The notes beneath the pieces were generated by a model. That model saw nothing but the letters and a program-made list of their open reading frames with translations, searched no databases and had not been told where the DNA came from. 64,000 nt of DNA from NCBI GenBank assembly GCA_031376385.1, contig JANMDQ010000015.1, positions 186,001 to 250,000 of the forward strand. Reading direction: 5' to 3'. Shown piece by piece: positions 41,734-49,726 of this stretch; position 1 is the stretch's first letter; every line of letters starts with the position of its first letter. This DNA comes from Aquisediminimonas sp031376385. GTDB taxonomy: Bacteria; Pseudomonadota; Alphaproteobacteria; Sphingomonadales; Sphingomonadaceae. A program made the position numbers and the translations under genes.

Positions 41734-43629
41734 TTACTTCTTGTCGTCGACTTCCGAAAACTCGGCATCAACCACATTGTCATCATCCGCAGGTGCATCG
41801 CCCCCCGGTGAAGCTGCGGCGGCCTGTTCCTTTTCGTAAATCGCCTGGCCCAGCTTCATGGCAACTTGGGCTAAGGCTGCGGCCTTTTCCTTCATGGCTT
41901 CTGCATCGCCGCCTTCAACTGCGGTCTTGGCTTCGGCAATGGCGGTTTCGATTTCGGTCTTCGTTGCTTCATCCACCTTATCACCATGTTCGGCGACTTG
42001 GCGTTCCGTCGTATGGATCAGGCTTTCTGCATTATTCTTCGCCTCAGCCGCGTCACGACGCTTCTTATCGTCTTCAGCAAATTGTTCAGCATCACGGACC
42101 ATCTGGTCGATATCCGCATCTGACAAACCGCCAGAGGCTTGGATCTTGATCTGCTGTTCCTTGCCGGTGCCTTTGTCCTTCGCGTTGACGCTGACCAGAC
42201 CGTTTGCGTCGATATCAAAGGTCACTTCAATCTGGGGAACGCCGCGCGGTGCGGGCGGAATGCCGACCAAATCGAAATTGCCAAGCAGCTTGTTATCAGC
42301 CGCCATTTCGCGTTCGCCCTGAAACACGCGGATGGTGACAGCGCCTTGATTGTCATCGGCTGTGGAATAGACTTGGCTTTTCTTCGTCGGGATCGTCGTG
42401 TTGCGATCAATCATCCGCGTGAACACACCGCCCAGCGTTTCAATCCCGAGCGACAATGGCGTCACGTCGAGAAGAAGGACATCCTTCACATCGCCCTGCA
42501 ACACGCCTGCCTGAATGGCGGCACCCATGGCGACGACTTCGTCAGGGTTCACGCCGGTGTGCGGTTCCTTACCAAAGAAATCCTTCACCACTTCGCGAAC
42601 GCGCGGCATCCGGGTCATCCCGCCGACCAGCACGACTTCGCTGATGTCAGCGGCCTTCAGGCCCGCGTCTGCTAGTGCCTTTTTGCACGGATCAAGCGTC
42701 CGCTTGATCAGGCTTTCGACCATTTTCTCAAGGTCAGATCGAGTGATCGTCTTCACCAGATGCTTCGGGCCCGTCGCGTCGGCAGTGATGAACGGCAGGT
42801 TCACCTCCGTGCTCTGTGCTGACGAAAGTTCGATCTTCGCCTTTTCCGCCGCTTCGCGCAGGCGTTGGAGCGCCAGCTTGTCACCTTTCAAGTCAATACC
42901 TTCGGCTTTTTTGAATTCAGCCGCGAGGAATTCCAGGATCGTTGCGTCAAAATCTTCGCCGCCCAGGAACGTGTCGCCGTTGGTAGATTTCACTTCGAAC
43001 ACGCCGTCCCCGATTTCGAGGATGGAGATATCGAACGTGCCGCCGCCAAGGTCATAAACCGCAATCAGTTTGCCGTCATTCTTGTCGAGGCCGTAAGCCA
43101 AGGCCGCAGCGGTTGGTTCGTTAATGATCCGCAAGACTTCAAGGCCGGCGATCTGGCCCGCATCCTTGGTGGCCTGACGCTGAGCATCGTTGAAATAGGC
43201 AGGCACTGTGATCACCGCTTGCGTCACTGTTTCGCCGAGATAGCTTTCGGCCGTTTCCTTCATCTTTTGGAGTGTGAAGGCGGAAATTTGCGACGGCGAA
43301 TAATCTTCGCCCCCGGCCTTCACCCACGCATCGCCGGTCTTACCCTTGACGATGGAATAAGGAACGAGGCCCATATCTTTCTTGGTCATCGGATCATCAA
43401 AGCGGCGGCCGATCAGGCGCTTCACTGCAAAGATCGTATTTTCAGGGTTGGTGACGGCCTGCCGCTTGGCGGGCTGACCGATCAGGCGTTCGCCGTCCTT
43501 GGCAAAGGCCACAATCGACGGCGTCGTGCGCGCGCCTTCGCTATTTTCAATAACCTTGGGCGTGCCGCCTTCCATAACGGAAACGCAGCTGTTCGTTGTG
43601 CCCAGATCGATACCAATTACTTTTGCCAT
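41734..43629 (-). CDS. dnaK: Chaperone protein DnaK (Hsp70)
   Basis: Main ATP-dependent folding chaperone. Seen: AKVIGIDLGTTNSCVSVMEG at the N-terminus, the actin-fold phosphate loops YDLGGGTFDISILEIG and VLVGGMTRMPRVRE, the substrate-binding domain and an acidic C-terminal EEVD-like tail (DAEFSEVDDKK). 631 residues. Transcribed toward dnaJ from a heat-shock-type promoter (separate entry). grpE and hrcA lie 2-4 kb away rather than in the same operon. Confidence 0.98.
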   Translation of the reverse strand: MAKVIGIDLGTTNSCVSVMEGGTPKVIENSEGARTTPSIVAFAKDGERLIGQPAKRQAVTNPENTIFAVKRLIGRRFDDPMTKKDMGLVPYSIVKGKTGDAWVKAGGEDYSPSQISAFTLQKMKETAESYLGETVTQAVITVPAYFNDAQRQATKDAGQIAGLEVLRIINEPTAAALAYGLDKNDGKLIAVYDLGGGTFDISILEIGDGVFEVKSTNGDTFLGGEDFDATILEFLAAEFKKAEGIDLKGDKLALQRLREAAEKAKIELSSAQSTEVNLPFITADATGPKHLVKTITRSDLEKMVESLIKRTLDPCKKALADAGLKAADISEVVLVGGMTRMPRVREVVKDFFGKEPHTGVNPDEVVAMGAAIQAGVLQGDVKDVLLLDVTPLSLGIETLGGVFTRMIDRNTTIPTKKSQVYSTADDNQGAVTIRVFQGEREMAADNKLLGNFDLVGIPPAPRGVPQIEVTFDIDANGLVSVNAKDKGTGKEQQIKIQASGGLSDADIDQMVRDAEQFAEDDKKRRDAAEAKNNAESLIHTTERQVAEHGDKVDEATKTEIETAIAEAKTAVEGGDAEAMKEKAAALAQVAMKLGQAIYEKEQAAAASPGGDAPADDDNVVDAEFSEVDDKK

Positions 43630-43712
43630 AGTGTCTTCACCCCAGATGGTCAGTTGTTAACGGTTCTGAGACACGCCCCCACAGACGCGCGCCGAACCAG
43701 TGTCGAACTCGG

Positions 43713-43741
43713 ATATAGGAAGCCTTTTGCTTGCCGCAAGG
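43713..43741 (-). promoter_or_regulatory. RpoH (sigma-32) type promoter of dnaK
   Basis: On the minus strand CCTTG (43741-43737) and CCTATAT (43719-43713) are separated by 17 bases, the form expected for alphaproteobacterial heat-shock promoters. It lies about 85 bp upstream of the dnaK start. No CIRCE repeat is seen here. Confidence 0.65.
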
Positions 43742-43786
43742 TTTGGAGGCGATTAGACGGGCTTATCCGTTCATAACGAGGCTATT

Positions 43787-44233
43787 ATGAGATATTTTGC
43801 TGTTTTTCTGCCATTGATCGCTCTTGCGGCGTGCCAATCCAAACCTGTTGAGGGCGTGACGGACGCGCGGATTACTTTGCCCGCTGTCGCCGGTCGCCCC
43901 GGTGCTGCCTATTTCACGTTGAACGGTGGTGAGGCTGATAACCGCTTGATGCAAGTCACATCGCCGCAAGTCATCCGTGTGGAATTGCACGAAAGTATGA
44001 TGAAGGGCGGGATGATGTCCATGGCCGCGATTGAAGGCGGTATCGCGGTGCCAGCGGGCACGAAAGTTCAATTTGAGCCTGGCGGCAAACACGCCATGCT
44101 GTTTGACATTGCCCCAGCGGTAAAAGCCGGTGGCAAGATTAAACTCACGCTCACTTATGCCAATGGCCGCGCGGTTGAGGTGGATGCTGATGTGAAACCC
44201 GCAGGTGAAGGCGGCGGGGGCCATGCCCATTGA
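43787..44233 (+). CDS. Periplasmic copper chaperone PCu(A)C, lipoprotein
   Basis: Copper(I) carrier that can metallate the CuA site of cytochrome oxidase subunit II. Seen: lipobox LIALAAC near residue 16, then the PCu(A)C fold with VELHESMMKGGMMSM (conserved histidine and methionines) and GKHAMLFDI with the second His/Met pair. 148 residues with a histidine-containing tail. It is divergent from dnaK and overlaps the next ORF by 4 bp. Confidence 0.9.
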   Translation: MRYFAVFLPLIALAACQSKPVEGVTDARITLPAVAGRPGAAYFTLNGGEADNRLMQVTSPQVIRVELHESMMKGGMMSMAAIEGGIAVPAGTKVQFEPGGKHAMLFDIAPAVKAGGKIKLTLTYANGRAVEVDADVKPAGEGGGGHAH

Positions 44234-44691
44234 GCAATGGCCGGTTCCTAACAGCGGCAGAACGCGGTCTTGCTGAGTCCGTGTTTGGTGCGGCAGTAGA
44301 TTATGATAGCGTGCGGATCGCCAACCGCAAATGGGCCTTCTTTCAGCCCAGACGCGTTGTGATGGCCCCGCGCGGCACGATCCATTTCCACCCGCACGGA
44401 GACCTTTATTGCGATGATTTTTGCGGCGCAGGCCTCACAGATCAAGGCCTGTTCATCCATGAAATGACCCATGTGTGGCAGCATCAAGCGGGGGTGAACC
44501 TCATCCTGAGGCGGCACCCCTTTTGCCGGTATAGCTACATTTTGAAGCCTGGATGGCCACTGGGACGGTATGGGATCGAACAGCAGGCAGAAATTGTCAG
44601 GCATGCTTTTTTGCTGCGGCAGGGGGTGGCGATTGAGGGGGTAGCGGGGGCGGAGGCGTATGAGCGGTTGTTGCGCTTTGATCGAAAATAA
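44230..44691 (+). CDS. HExxH-containing vgr-related protein
   Basis: 153 residues with a zinc-metalloprotease-like motif HEMTHVWQH near residue 75. The rest (FHPHGDLYCDDF, QQAEIVRHAFLL) matches small alphaproteobacterial proteins annotated as vgr-related or DUF4157-like. It probably starts at TTG 44230, overlapping the PCu(A)C stop. No signal peptide is seen. Proteolytic activity is inferred from the motif only. Confidence 0.65.
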   Translation: MSNGRFLTAAERGLAESVFGAAVDYDSVRIANRKWAFFQPRRVVMAPRGTIHFHPHGDLYCDDFCGAGLTDQGLFIHEMTHVWQHQAGVNLILRRHPFCRYSYILKPGWPLGRYGIEQQAEIVRHAFLLRQGVAIEGVAGAEAYERLLRFDRK

Positions 44692-44730
44692 TATACATTC
44701 AATTTAGGATATCAACAACGAGGATCTGTC

Positions 44731-44961
44731 ATGCAAATCGCGCGCTGGGGAAATAGCTGTGCCGTCCGCATCCCTGTTGATGTGATGACGACGCTTGGTC
44801 TGAGAGTCGGCGACAATATCAAACTGCGACCTGCTGCGGACGGCGTCATCGAAGTCGTTCGCGATGACCGTAAACAAGCGGCACTCGCCCGGATACGGGC
44901 AATGCGAGTGCCTCTACCTGCCGACTACAAATTTGACCGCGAAGAGGCGAATGCACGCTGA
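44731..44961 (+). CDS. AbrB/MazE-type antitoxin of a VapBC-like pair
   Basis: 76 residues. Seen: the swapped-hairpin DNA-binding motif ARWGNSCAVRIPVDVMTTLGLRVGDNIKL at the N-terminus, and a C-terminal tail with RIRAMRVPLPADYKFDRE that would wrap the toxin. AGGA lies about 8 bases upstream. Two bases separate it from the PIN toxin gene. Such antitoxins bind their own promoter; the AT-rich 39-bp leader is a likely site. Confidence 0.88.
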   Translation: MQIARWGNSCAVRIPVDVMTTLGLRVGDNIKLRPAADGVIEVVRDDRKQAALARIRAMRVPLPADYKFDREEANAR

Positions 44962-44963
44962 CG

Positions 44964-45374
44964 ATGGGTGATCGAGCGTTTCTTGATACCAACGTCATCG
45001 TCTATCAATATACGGATGATGATCGCGGCGTCATTTCGGAGGCGCTGTTTGAAGACTATGATATCTGCATCAGCGTTCAGGTTCTTAATGAATTCACCAA
45101 CGTGGCCCGCAAAAAGCTGAAGTTTGAATGGGGCAAGGTTGACGATGCTATTGATGCCATTTGTGAGGCAAGCAGCCTGATCGTTCCATTAACAATCATC
45201 GAACATGGCAAAGCACGCGCGTTGGCGGCGAAGCACCAACTTTCAATCTATGACGCCAACATCCTCGCCTGCGCGCTGACCTCTGGGTGTGAAATCGTTT
45301 TTAGCGAGGATATGCAGAACGGAATGATGATTGAGGGGCGGCTGGTAGTTCAGAATCCGTTCCAACCCGCTTAA
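44964..45374 (+). CDS. PIN-domain toxin ribonuclease (VapC-like)
   Basis: 136 residues. Seen: the first catalytic aspartate in AFLDTNVIVYQY, an acidic residue in LNEFTNVARKKL, and the third acidic site in LSIYDANILACAL with EIVFSEDMQNG near the end. These fit VapC-type ribonucleases that cut tRNA or rRNA. Coupled to the antitoxin by 2 bases. The next ORF begins 35 bases later. Confidence 0.88.
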   Translation: MGDRAFLDTNVIVYQYTDDDRGVISEALFEDYDICISVQVLNEFTNVARKKLKFEWGKVDDAIDAICEASSLIVPLTIIEHGKARALAAKHQLSIYDANILACALTSGCEIVFSEDMQNGMMIEGRLVVQNPFQPA

Positions 45375-45409
45375 CTGTCCGTTTACAGCGATTTGCTAAT
45401 GATCAAAAA

Positions 45410-45898
45410 ATGAACGATCTCACCAATGCAGGCCATGTTTTCAGAAGCAGACTGCTTGATAAGTTCGCGGCAATAGAAGGCTGGGCAGTTTCCTGTCTGG
45501 CCTCAGGCAAAAAGTCTTCTCCGGTCGCGCCACTCGGCCAAAAGGTTGACGCTGTGGCAAAACTTTGCGCCAAGAGTCCACCTGTATTCAAATCAGCCAA
45601 AAAGATCACTGAGCGACTTGATCGCCTAAAGCCATATCAGGAACTCCGTGCGACAATCGTCCATTCCCAACTCGAATCAGTGACAGGCGGAAAAGGCGAA
45701 ACACTGTTTTGTTTTCGGAATGTGGCCCTGATCGATGCTCCCGCTTGCTACCGTCCCGTAGTTCTGACGGCAAAGGACTGCGAGGATGTCATTCGTGAGG
45801 TAAATAGAATCTGCAATGAACTGAAGCAACTCACAGCTGCTCTGCCTAACCCGCCTTCGCCACTGCCACCATTGCTGGACGCAGCAGCCGGTCCTTGA
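45410..45898 (+). CDS. Hypothetical protein with HEPN-like RxxxxH motif
   Basis: 162 residues, no family recognised with confidence. Seen: a mostly helical protein with LRATIVHSQL (R80...H85), which matches the R-X4-6-H catalytic pattern of HEPN ribonucleases, and a proline-rich end. It follows the VapBC-like pair and its 3' end overlaps the grpE 3' end by 53 bp on the opposite strand. It could be part of the same accessory island. The ribosome site is weak, so the start is uncertain. HEPN assignment is an inference from one motif. Confidence 0.5.
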   Translation: MNDLTNAGHVFRSRLLDKFAAIEGWAVSCLASGKKSSPVAPLGQKVDAVAKLCAKSPPVFKSAKKITERLDRLKPYQELRATIVHSQLESVTGGKGETLFCFRNVALIDAPACYRPVVLTAKDCEDVIREVNRICNELKQLTAALPNPPSPLPPLLDAAAGP

Positions 45899-46367
45899 TC
45901 ATATAACCGGCCTGCATTTCCTGCACGATGGTGCCGGGTTCCTCATCACTGGCGAGTTCGATCATGGCTTGATGCTGGTTGGGGTCTAGCGGCAGGCCGA
46001 CGGCGGCAATGCGTTTGATGCCGTTGCGGTCGAACACAGAGAGCAGTTCACGCTGCGTTGCTTCCAGACCCACGATCAGGCCCTTATGCGCTTCGTCTTC
46101 ACGCATCGCTGGTGAAATGGCATCCAGCGCTCGGGAGAGGTTGTCGGCGACGGACAGCACATCGCGCGCGAAATTGGTGGCGGCATAGGCGCGGGCGTCC
46201 TGCGCGTCCTTTTCCAGACGACGGCGCACATTTTGCGTCTCGGCTTTGGCATAAAGCAGTTGCTGGCGCGTCTCTTCCAGCTCAGCCGTAATGGCTGCAA
46301 CTGGATCAATTTCTTGCTCTTCAACGGCCACGTCAGCGGTTTCGTTTGTCAGGTCTTCGTCACTCAT
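45846..46367 (-). CDS. grpE: Nucleotide exchange factor GrpE
   Basis: Exchanges ADP for ATP on DnaK. Seen: an acidic N-terminus, a long coiled-coil (AAITAELEETRQQLLYAKAETQNVRRRLEKDAQ), then the beta-wing domain with GLEATQRELLSVFDRNGIKRI and GTIVQEMQAGYMIKDRLLRPAMVAVA, the GrpE signature. 173 residues. Its ATG overlaps the hrcA stop by one base, so it is coupled to hrcA. Confidence 0.96.
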   Translation of the reverse strand: MSDEDLTNETADVAVEEQEIDPVAAITAELEETRQQLLYAKAETQNVRRRLEKDAQDARAYAATNFARDVLSVADNLSRALDAISPAMREDEAHKGLIVGLEATQRELLSVFDRNGIKRIAAVGLPLDPNQHQAMIELASDEEPGTIVQEMQAGYMIKDRLLRPAMVAVAKAG

Positions 46368-47407
46368 CAGGTCATCAATCTCGTCAATGTTTGGGCGGTG
46401 AAATCCACCATGGGAACGATGCGGGCGTAATTCAAGCGGGTGGGGCCAATCACGCCCACCACACCGACGACGCGCCCGTCCCGTCCGTGATATGGGGCCG
46501 CTATCACCGAAGAACCAGAAAGGGCGAATAATTTATTCTCCGCCCCGATAAAAACTTTGGTCGCGGCGCCGTCTCGCGCACTGTCGAGAAGGCGTGAAAT
46601 TTCTTCTTTGCCCTCAATTTCATCCAACAACTGCCGCACCCGGTCTAGGTCAAGGGCCGCTGCTTCATCGATCAGATTAGCTGCACCCCGCACAATCAGG
46701 ATGGGCCGCTGCGCCGCGTCTGTCGCCCACAAAGCCAATCCACGTTGAATAAGGTCCGCCGATGTTGCATCCAAAGCAGCGCGCTCGTTGGCGATTTCGC
46801 GCGTAATCGCCAATGCCGCTTCCACTAGCGTCATCCCGCCCAGCCGCGCAGTCATGAAATTCCCAGCCTCAACCAAGGCCGCTGGAGACATAGCACGCGG
46901 AAGGTCAACGACACGGTTCTCTACTGAACCATCATCGCCGACGAGCACCAGCAACGTCTGCCGGTCAGAAAGCGGGACAAAGGAAAATTGCCGCAACCGC
47001 ACTTCGCGAGTGGGCACCAGCACCAGCCCCGCACAAGCCGATAGACCCGAAAGCGCCGAAGATGCCGCCGCCAGCGCCTCTTCAATTGGCCCGCCTGCCT
47101 TCACCCTTGCTTCAATAGTGGCGCGTTCTTCAGCGGTCGGTTCGGCTGCCTGCATCATGCCGTCGACAAACAACCGAAGCCCGCTCTCAGTCGGCATCCT
47201 CCCCGCCGACGTGTGCGGTGCTGCGAGCAGGCCCTGCTCCTCCAAATCCTGCATCACGTTGCGGATAGAAGCGGGCGAGAGGTTCATCGTGCCGAGCTTC
47301 GATATCGTCCGCGACCCCACCGGCGCGCCACTGCCGAGGTAGGATTCCACGACAATACGGAAGACATCACGGGCGCGGTCGGTCAGTTCGTGGACGGGGG
47401 TGGTCAT
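46367..47407 (-). CDS. hrcA: Heat-inducible transcription repressor HrcA
   Basis: Repressor that binds CIRCE operators upstream of groESL-type genes. Seen: an N-terminal winged-helix domain (LTDRARDVFRIVVESYLGSGAPVGSRTISK), a GAF-like middle domain, and a dimerisation insert near the C-terminus. ATG 47407 gives 346 residues. No CIRCE element was seen in this window. Upstream, its start lies immediately next to the MazF-like toxin stop, in the same direction, so read-through from the toxin-antitoxin promoter is likely. Confidence 0.95.
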   Translation of the reverse strand: MTTPVHELTDRARDVFRIVVESYLGSGAPVGSRTISKLGTMNLSPASIRNVMQDLEEQGLLAAPHTSAGRMPTESGLRLFVDGMMQAAEPTAEERATIEARVKAGGPIEEALAAASSALSGLSACAGLVLVPTREVRLRQFSFVPLSDRQTLLVLVGDDGSVENRVVDLPRAMSPAALVEAGNFMTARLGGMTLVEAALAITREIANERAALDATSADLIQRGLALWATDAAQRPILIVRGAANLIDEAAALDLDRVRQLLDEIEGKEEISRLLDSARDGAATKVFIGAENKLFALSGSSVIAAPYHGRDGRVVGVVGVIGPTRLNYARIVPMVDFTAQTLTRLMT

Positions 47408-47408
47408 G

Positions 47409-47753
47409 TCAGCGGCCGAGCACGAGATCCAACTTGCCAAAAATCTGGGCAAGATGGCGTTCGCTTATCCTGCCAATTCTCTCTCCAAGCTGCGCGCGAT
47501 CAATTGCAGTCACTTGATGAACTTGTGCCACCGAGTCGCGATCAAGCCCCGTGGATTTTGCAGTCAGCGTGACTGAACTAGGCGCATCGGACCAATTGAG
47601 GTTCCCGGTGAGTGGGACACAGACGATAGTCATCAAGCGGCTTTGGTTGAGGCGATTGCCTTGAATGACGACAACAGGACGATCGAATGCTGCTTCAGAA
47701 CCACGCGCCTCACCGAGATCTGCCCAAAGGATGTCGCCTTGGGCAACTACCAC
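47409..47753 (-). CDS. MazF/PemK-type toxin endoribonuclease
   Basis: 114 residues. Seen: QGDILWADLGEARGSEAAFDRPVVV with the conserved RP-V-V motif, VCVPLTGNLNW and QVHQVTAIDRAQLGERIGRIS, all PemK/MazF fold features; these toxins cleave mRNA at short sites. It overlaps the antitoxin by 7 bp. Its stop is followed within 2 bases by the hrcA start. Confidence 0.9.
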   Translation of the reverse strand: MVVAQGDILWADLGEARGSEAAFDRPVVVIQGNRLNQSRLMTIVCVPLTGNLNWSDAPSSVTLTAKSTGLDRDSVAQVHQVTAIDRAQLGERIGRISERHLAQIFGKLDLVLGR

Positions 47754-47986
47754 TCCACCTTCCTGAGGATGTTGCTTGACGCGCGCCGGGTAAAACGCAA
47801 ATCCTCAGGCCCTGCTGCGTCAATGGCGGCGTTGATCGCTTCCGTTATCGCTTCATTGTCACGCTGGGTTCCAACGAAGTCACGGATGGCGCGGGCATAG
47901 AGTTTGCTGCGCGGTAGCTTCAAGCGCTTGGCAAGGGCCTCCGCATCGATGAACACATCGTCTGGAATGGAAACTGCAACTTTCAT
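47747..47986 (-). CDS. MazE-like ribbon-helix-helix antitoxin
   Basis: 79 residues. Seen: a ribbon-helix-helix N-terminus (MKVAVSIPDDVFIDAEALAKRLKLPRSKLYARAIRDFV) and an acidic C-terminal tail that should block the toxin. No ribosome site precedes the ATG; instead a promoter ends exactly at the start codon (separate entry), suggesting leaderless translation. An inverted repeat over the start codon is a likely autorepression site. Confidence 0.85.
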   Translation of the reverse strand: MKVAVSIPDDVFIDAEALAKRLKLPRSKLYARAIRDFVGTQRDNEAITEAINAAIDAAGPEDLRFTRRASSNILRKVEW

Positions 47987-48021
47987 ACCGTAAGTATGAC
48001 TATTTTTGTCGACGGGGTCAA
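47984..48021 (-). promoter_or_regulatory. Leaderless promoter and operator of the MazEF-like operon
   Basis: On the minus strand TTGACC (48021-48016), a 17-base spacer, CATACT (47998-47993) and 6 bases lead directly to the antitoxin ATG (47986-47984), placing transcription start at the start codon. Inverted repeat CATAC/GTATG (47984-47988 and 47994-47998) overlaps both -10 and ATG. Confidence 0.6.
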
Positions 48022-48084
48022 GGGCTAGCGCTCCCCCGAGCGTGACGCTAGAGCCACCCCCACACTAATCAAAGGACAAGATAA

Positions 48085-48801
48085 ATGCGCCCATCAGGCC
48101 GTGCCCCAGACGAAATGCGCACCATCACGATCGAACCCGGTTTCACCAAACATGCCGAGGGCTGCTGCCTTGTGTCGTTCGGCGATACGCGGGTGTTGGT
48201 GACGGCAAGCATTGAAGAAAAAGTGCCACCGTTCCTGCGTGGTAAAGGCGAGGGCTGGGTAACGGCGGAATATGGGATGCTTCCCCGCGCGACGCACACA
48301 CGCGGCAGCCGCGAGGCAGCAAAGGGCAAACAATCTGGCCGCACGCAGGAAATTCAGCGGCTGATTGGGCGGTCACTCCGCGCTGTGGTCGATTTGAAAG
48401 CGTTGGGTGAACGTCAGATCACGCTCGATTGCGATGTCATTCAGGCCGACGGCGGCACGCGCACAGCGTCCATCTCTGGCGCATGGGTCGCGCTGCGCTT
48501 GGCGGTCGATCAGCTGATGAAGGACGGGAAGCTGGCTATTGATCCGATTACCGCGCAAGTCGCCGCGATCAGCTGCGGGATTTACCAAGGGACGCCGGTG
48601 CTGGACCTTGACTATATTGAGGATAGCAACGCCGGGGCGGACGCGAATTTCGTGCTGCTGTCGAACGGCAACATTGCTGAGGCGCAAGCAACCGCAGAGG
48701 GCGAGACCTATGACGAGGAAGCTCTTCTCCGCCTGCTCCGCCTTGCGCGGATTGGCTGCAAATCGGTGTTTGAGGCGCAGTTGAAGGCTGTGGGTCGGTA
48801 A
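48085..48801 (+). CDS. rph: Ribonuclease PH
   Basis: Phosphorolytic 3'-5' exoribonuclease that trims tRNA 3' ends. Seen: MRPSGRAPDEMRTITIEPGFTKHAEGCCLVSFGDTRVLVTASIEEKVPPF at the N-terminus and RTQEIQRLIGRSLRAVVDL, the family signature. 238 residues. Divergent from the MazEF-like operon. A palindromic repeat lies between it and rdgB. Confidence 0.97.
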   Translation: MRPSGRAPDEMRTITIEPGFTKHAEGCCLVSFGDTRVLVTASIEEKVPPFLRGKGEGWVTAEYGMLPRATHTRGSREAAKGKQSGRTQEIQRLIGRSLRAVVDLKALGERQITLDCDVIQADGGTRTASISGAWVALRLAVDQLMKDGKLAIDPITAQVAAISCGIYQGTPVLDLDYIEDSNAGADANFVLLSNGNIAEAQATAEGETYDEEALLRLLRLARIGCKSVFEAQLKAVGR

Positions 48802-48827
48802 CGGAGGATTCAATGCTTCAAACACCA

Positions 48828-48918
48828 CCGTTCGGGCTGAGCCTGTCGAAGCCTTCCCTTGACTTGGGTCAGCCAAGCAAAATCGAAGGGAGGACTTCGA
48901 CAGGCTCAGCCCGAACGG
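48828..48918. repeat. Palindromic intergenic repeat (CCGTTCGGGCTGAGC type)
   Basis: Arms 48828-48851 (CCGTTCGGGCTGAGCCTG then TCGAAG) and 48895-48918 are perfect inverted copies, with an inner CCTTCCCTTGA/TCGAAGGGAGG pair. The right arm ends 10 bases before the rdgB start. The TGAGCCTGTCGAAG core resembles the copy at 24706. Confidence 0.85.
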
Positions 48919-48928
48919 GGAATGAAAC

Positions 48929-49555
48929 ATGACCCGCAAACTCACCCCCGGCCCGCTGGTGATCGCCAGCCATAACCAAGGCAAAGTCCGCGAGATCCGC
49001 GTGCTGCTGGCTCCATTTGGCATAGAGCCTGTTTCGGCTGGCGATCTTGGCCTGCCTGAGCCTGAAGAAACCGGCACCACTTTTGCGGAAAATGCACTGT
49101 TGAAGGCCCATGCGAGTGCCCAAGGTTCCGGCATGGTCGCACTGGCCGACGACAGTGGGTTGATTGTCGACGCGCTGGGTGGAATGCCTGGCGTTTATAC
49201 AGCCGACTGGGCGGAACAAGCCGCGCACGAAGGCGGGCCCGGTCGGGATTGGTATATGGCGATGGGCAAGGTAGAGGGGAAGCTGGTGGCGCTTGGCGGC
49301 GACGCGATCCGTACCGCTCGCTTTGTCTGCACATTGGCGCTGGCTTGGCCCGATGGGCATGCGCAAGTCTATGCGGGCACAGTGGAAGGCAGCCTGACTT
49401 GGCCGCCGCGCGGGACTTTGGGTTTTGGTTACGATCCTGTCTTTGTGCCCGTTGGACATGCGCAAACCTTCGCCGAACTGGACCCGGCTGCCAAACATGC
49501 GATGAGTCACAGGGCCAATGCCTTTGCAAAGCTGGTGTCAGAAGCTTTGACTTGA
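48929..49555 (+). CDS. rdgB: Non-canonical purine NTP pyrophosphatase (RdgB/HAM1)
   Basis: Hydrolyses dITP, XTP and ITP to keep damaged purines out of DNA and RNA. Seen: LVIASHNQGKVREIRVLL at the N-terminus, FAENALLKAHASAQ, VALADDSGLIVDALGG, and FGYDPVFVPVGHAQTFAEL, the family signatures. 208 residues, typical. The palindromic repeat directly upstream occupies the place of the ribosome site; only GGGGAATGAAAC separates them. rph-rdgB is a conserved pair. Confidence 0.96.
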   Translation: MTRKLTPGPLVIASHNQGKVREIRVLLAPFGIEPVSAGDLGLPEPEETGTTFAENALLKAHASAQGSGMVALADDSGLIVDALGGMPGVYTADWAEQAAHEGGPGRDWYMAMGKVEGKLVALGGDAIRTARFVCTLALAWPDGHAQVYAGTVEGSLTWPPRGTLGFGYDPVFVPVGHAQTFAELDPAAKHAMSHRANAFAKLVSEALT

Positions 49556-49599
49556 CGGGCCGCGACGCTACCAATGCAATAATGGGAGCGTCTACCCAT

Positions 49600-49709
49600 C
49601 CGTTCGTTTCGAGCGGAGGGTCGAGCGAAGCCGAGAACCGCAGTCGAGGATGGCAATAGTCTCTCGACACGCCCTCTCGACAAGCTCGATGGCTGCTCGA
49701 GACGAACGG
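49600..49709. repeat. Palindromic intergenic repeat (CCGTTCGTTTCGAGC type)
   Basis: Arms CCGTTCGTTTCGAGC (49600-49614) and GCTCGAGACGAACGG (49695-49709) pair with one mismatch; the interior has further TCGA-rich matches. Located between rdgB and the nucleoside transporter gene, ending 17 bases before its start. Confidence 0.75.
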
Positions 49710-49726
49710 AGTGGGGGTAAAACCGA

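Noticed and set aside
42865..43776. 303-residue plus-strand frame over dnaK
   Set aside because: Mirror of dnaK, whose motifs are unambiguous.
46367..48084. CIRCE element (TTAGCACTC-N9-GAGTGCTAA) near hrcA-grpE
   Set aside because: Looked for around hrcA, grpE, dnaK and dnaJ; not seen.
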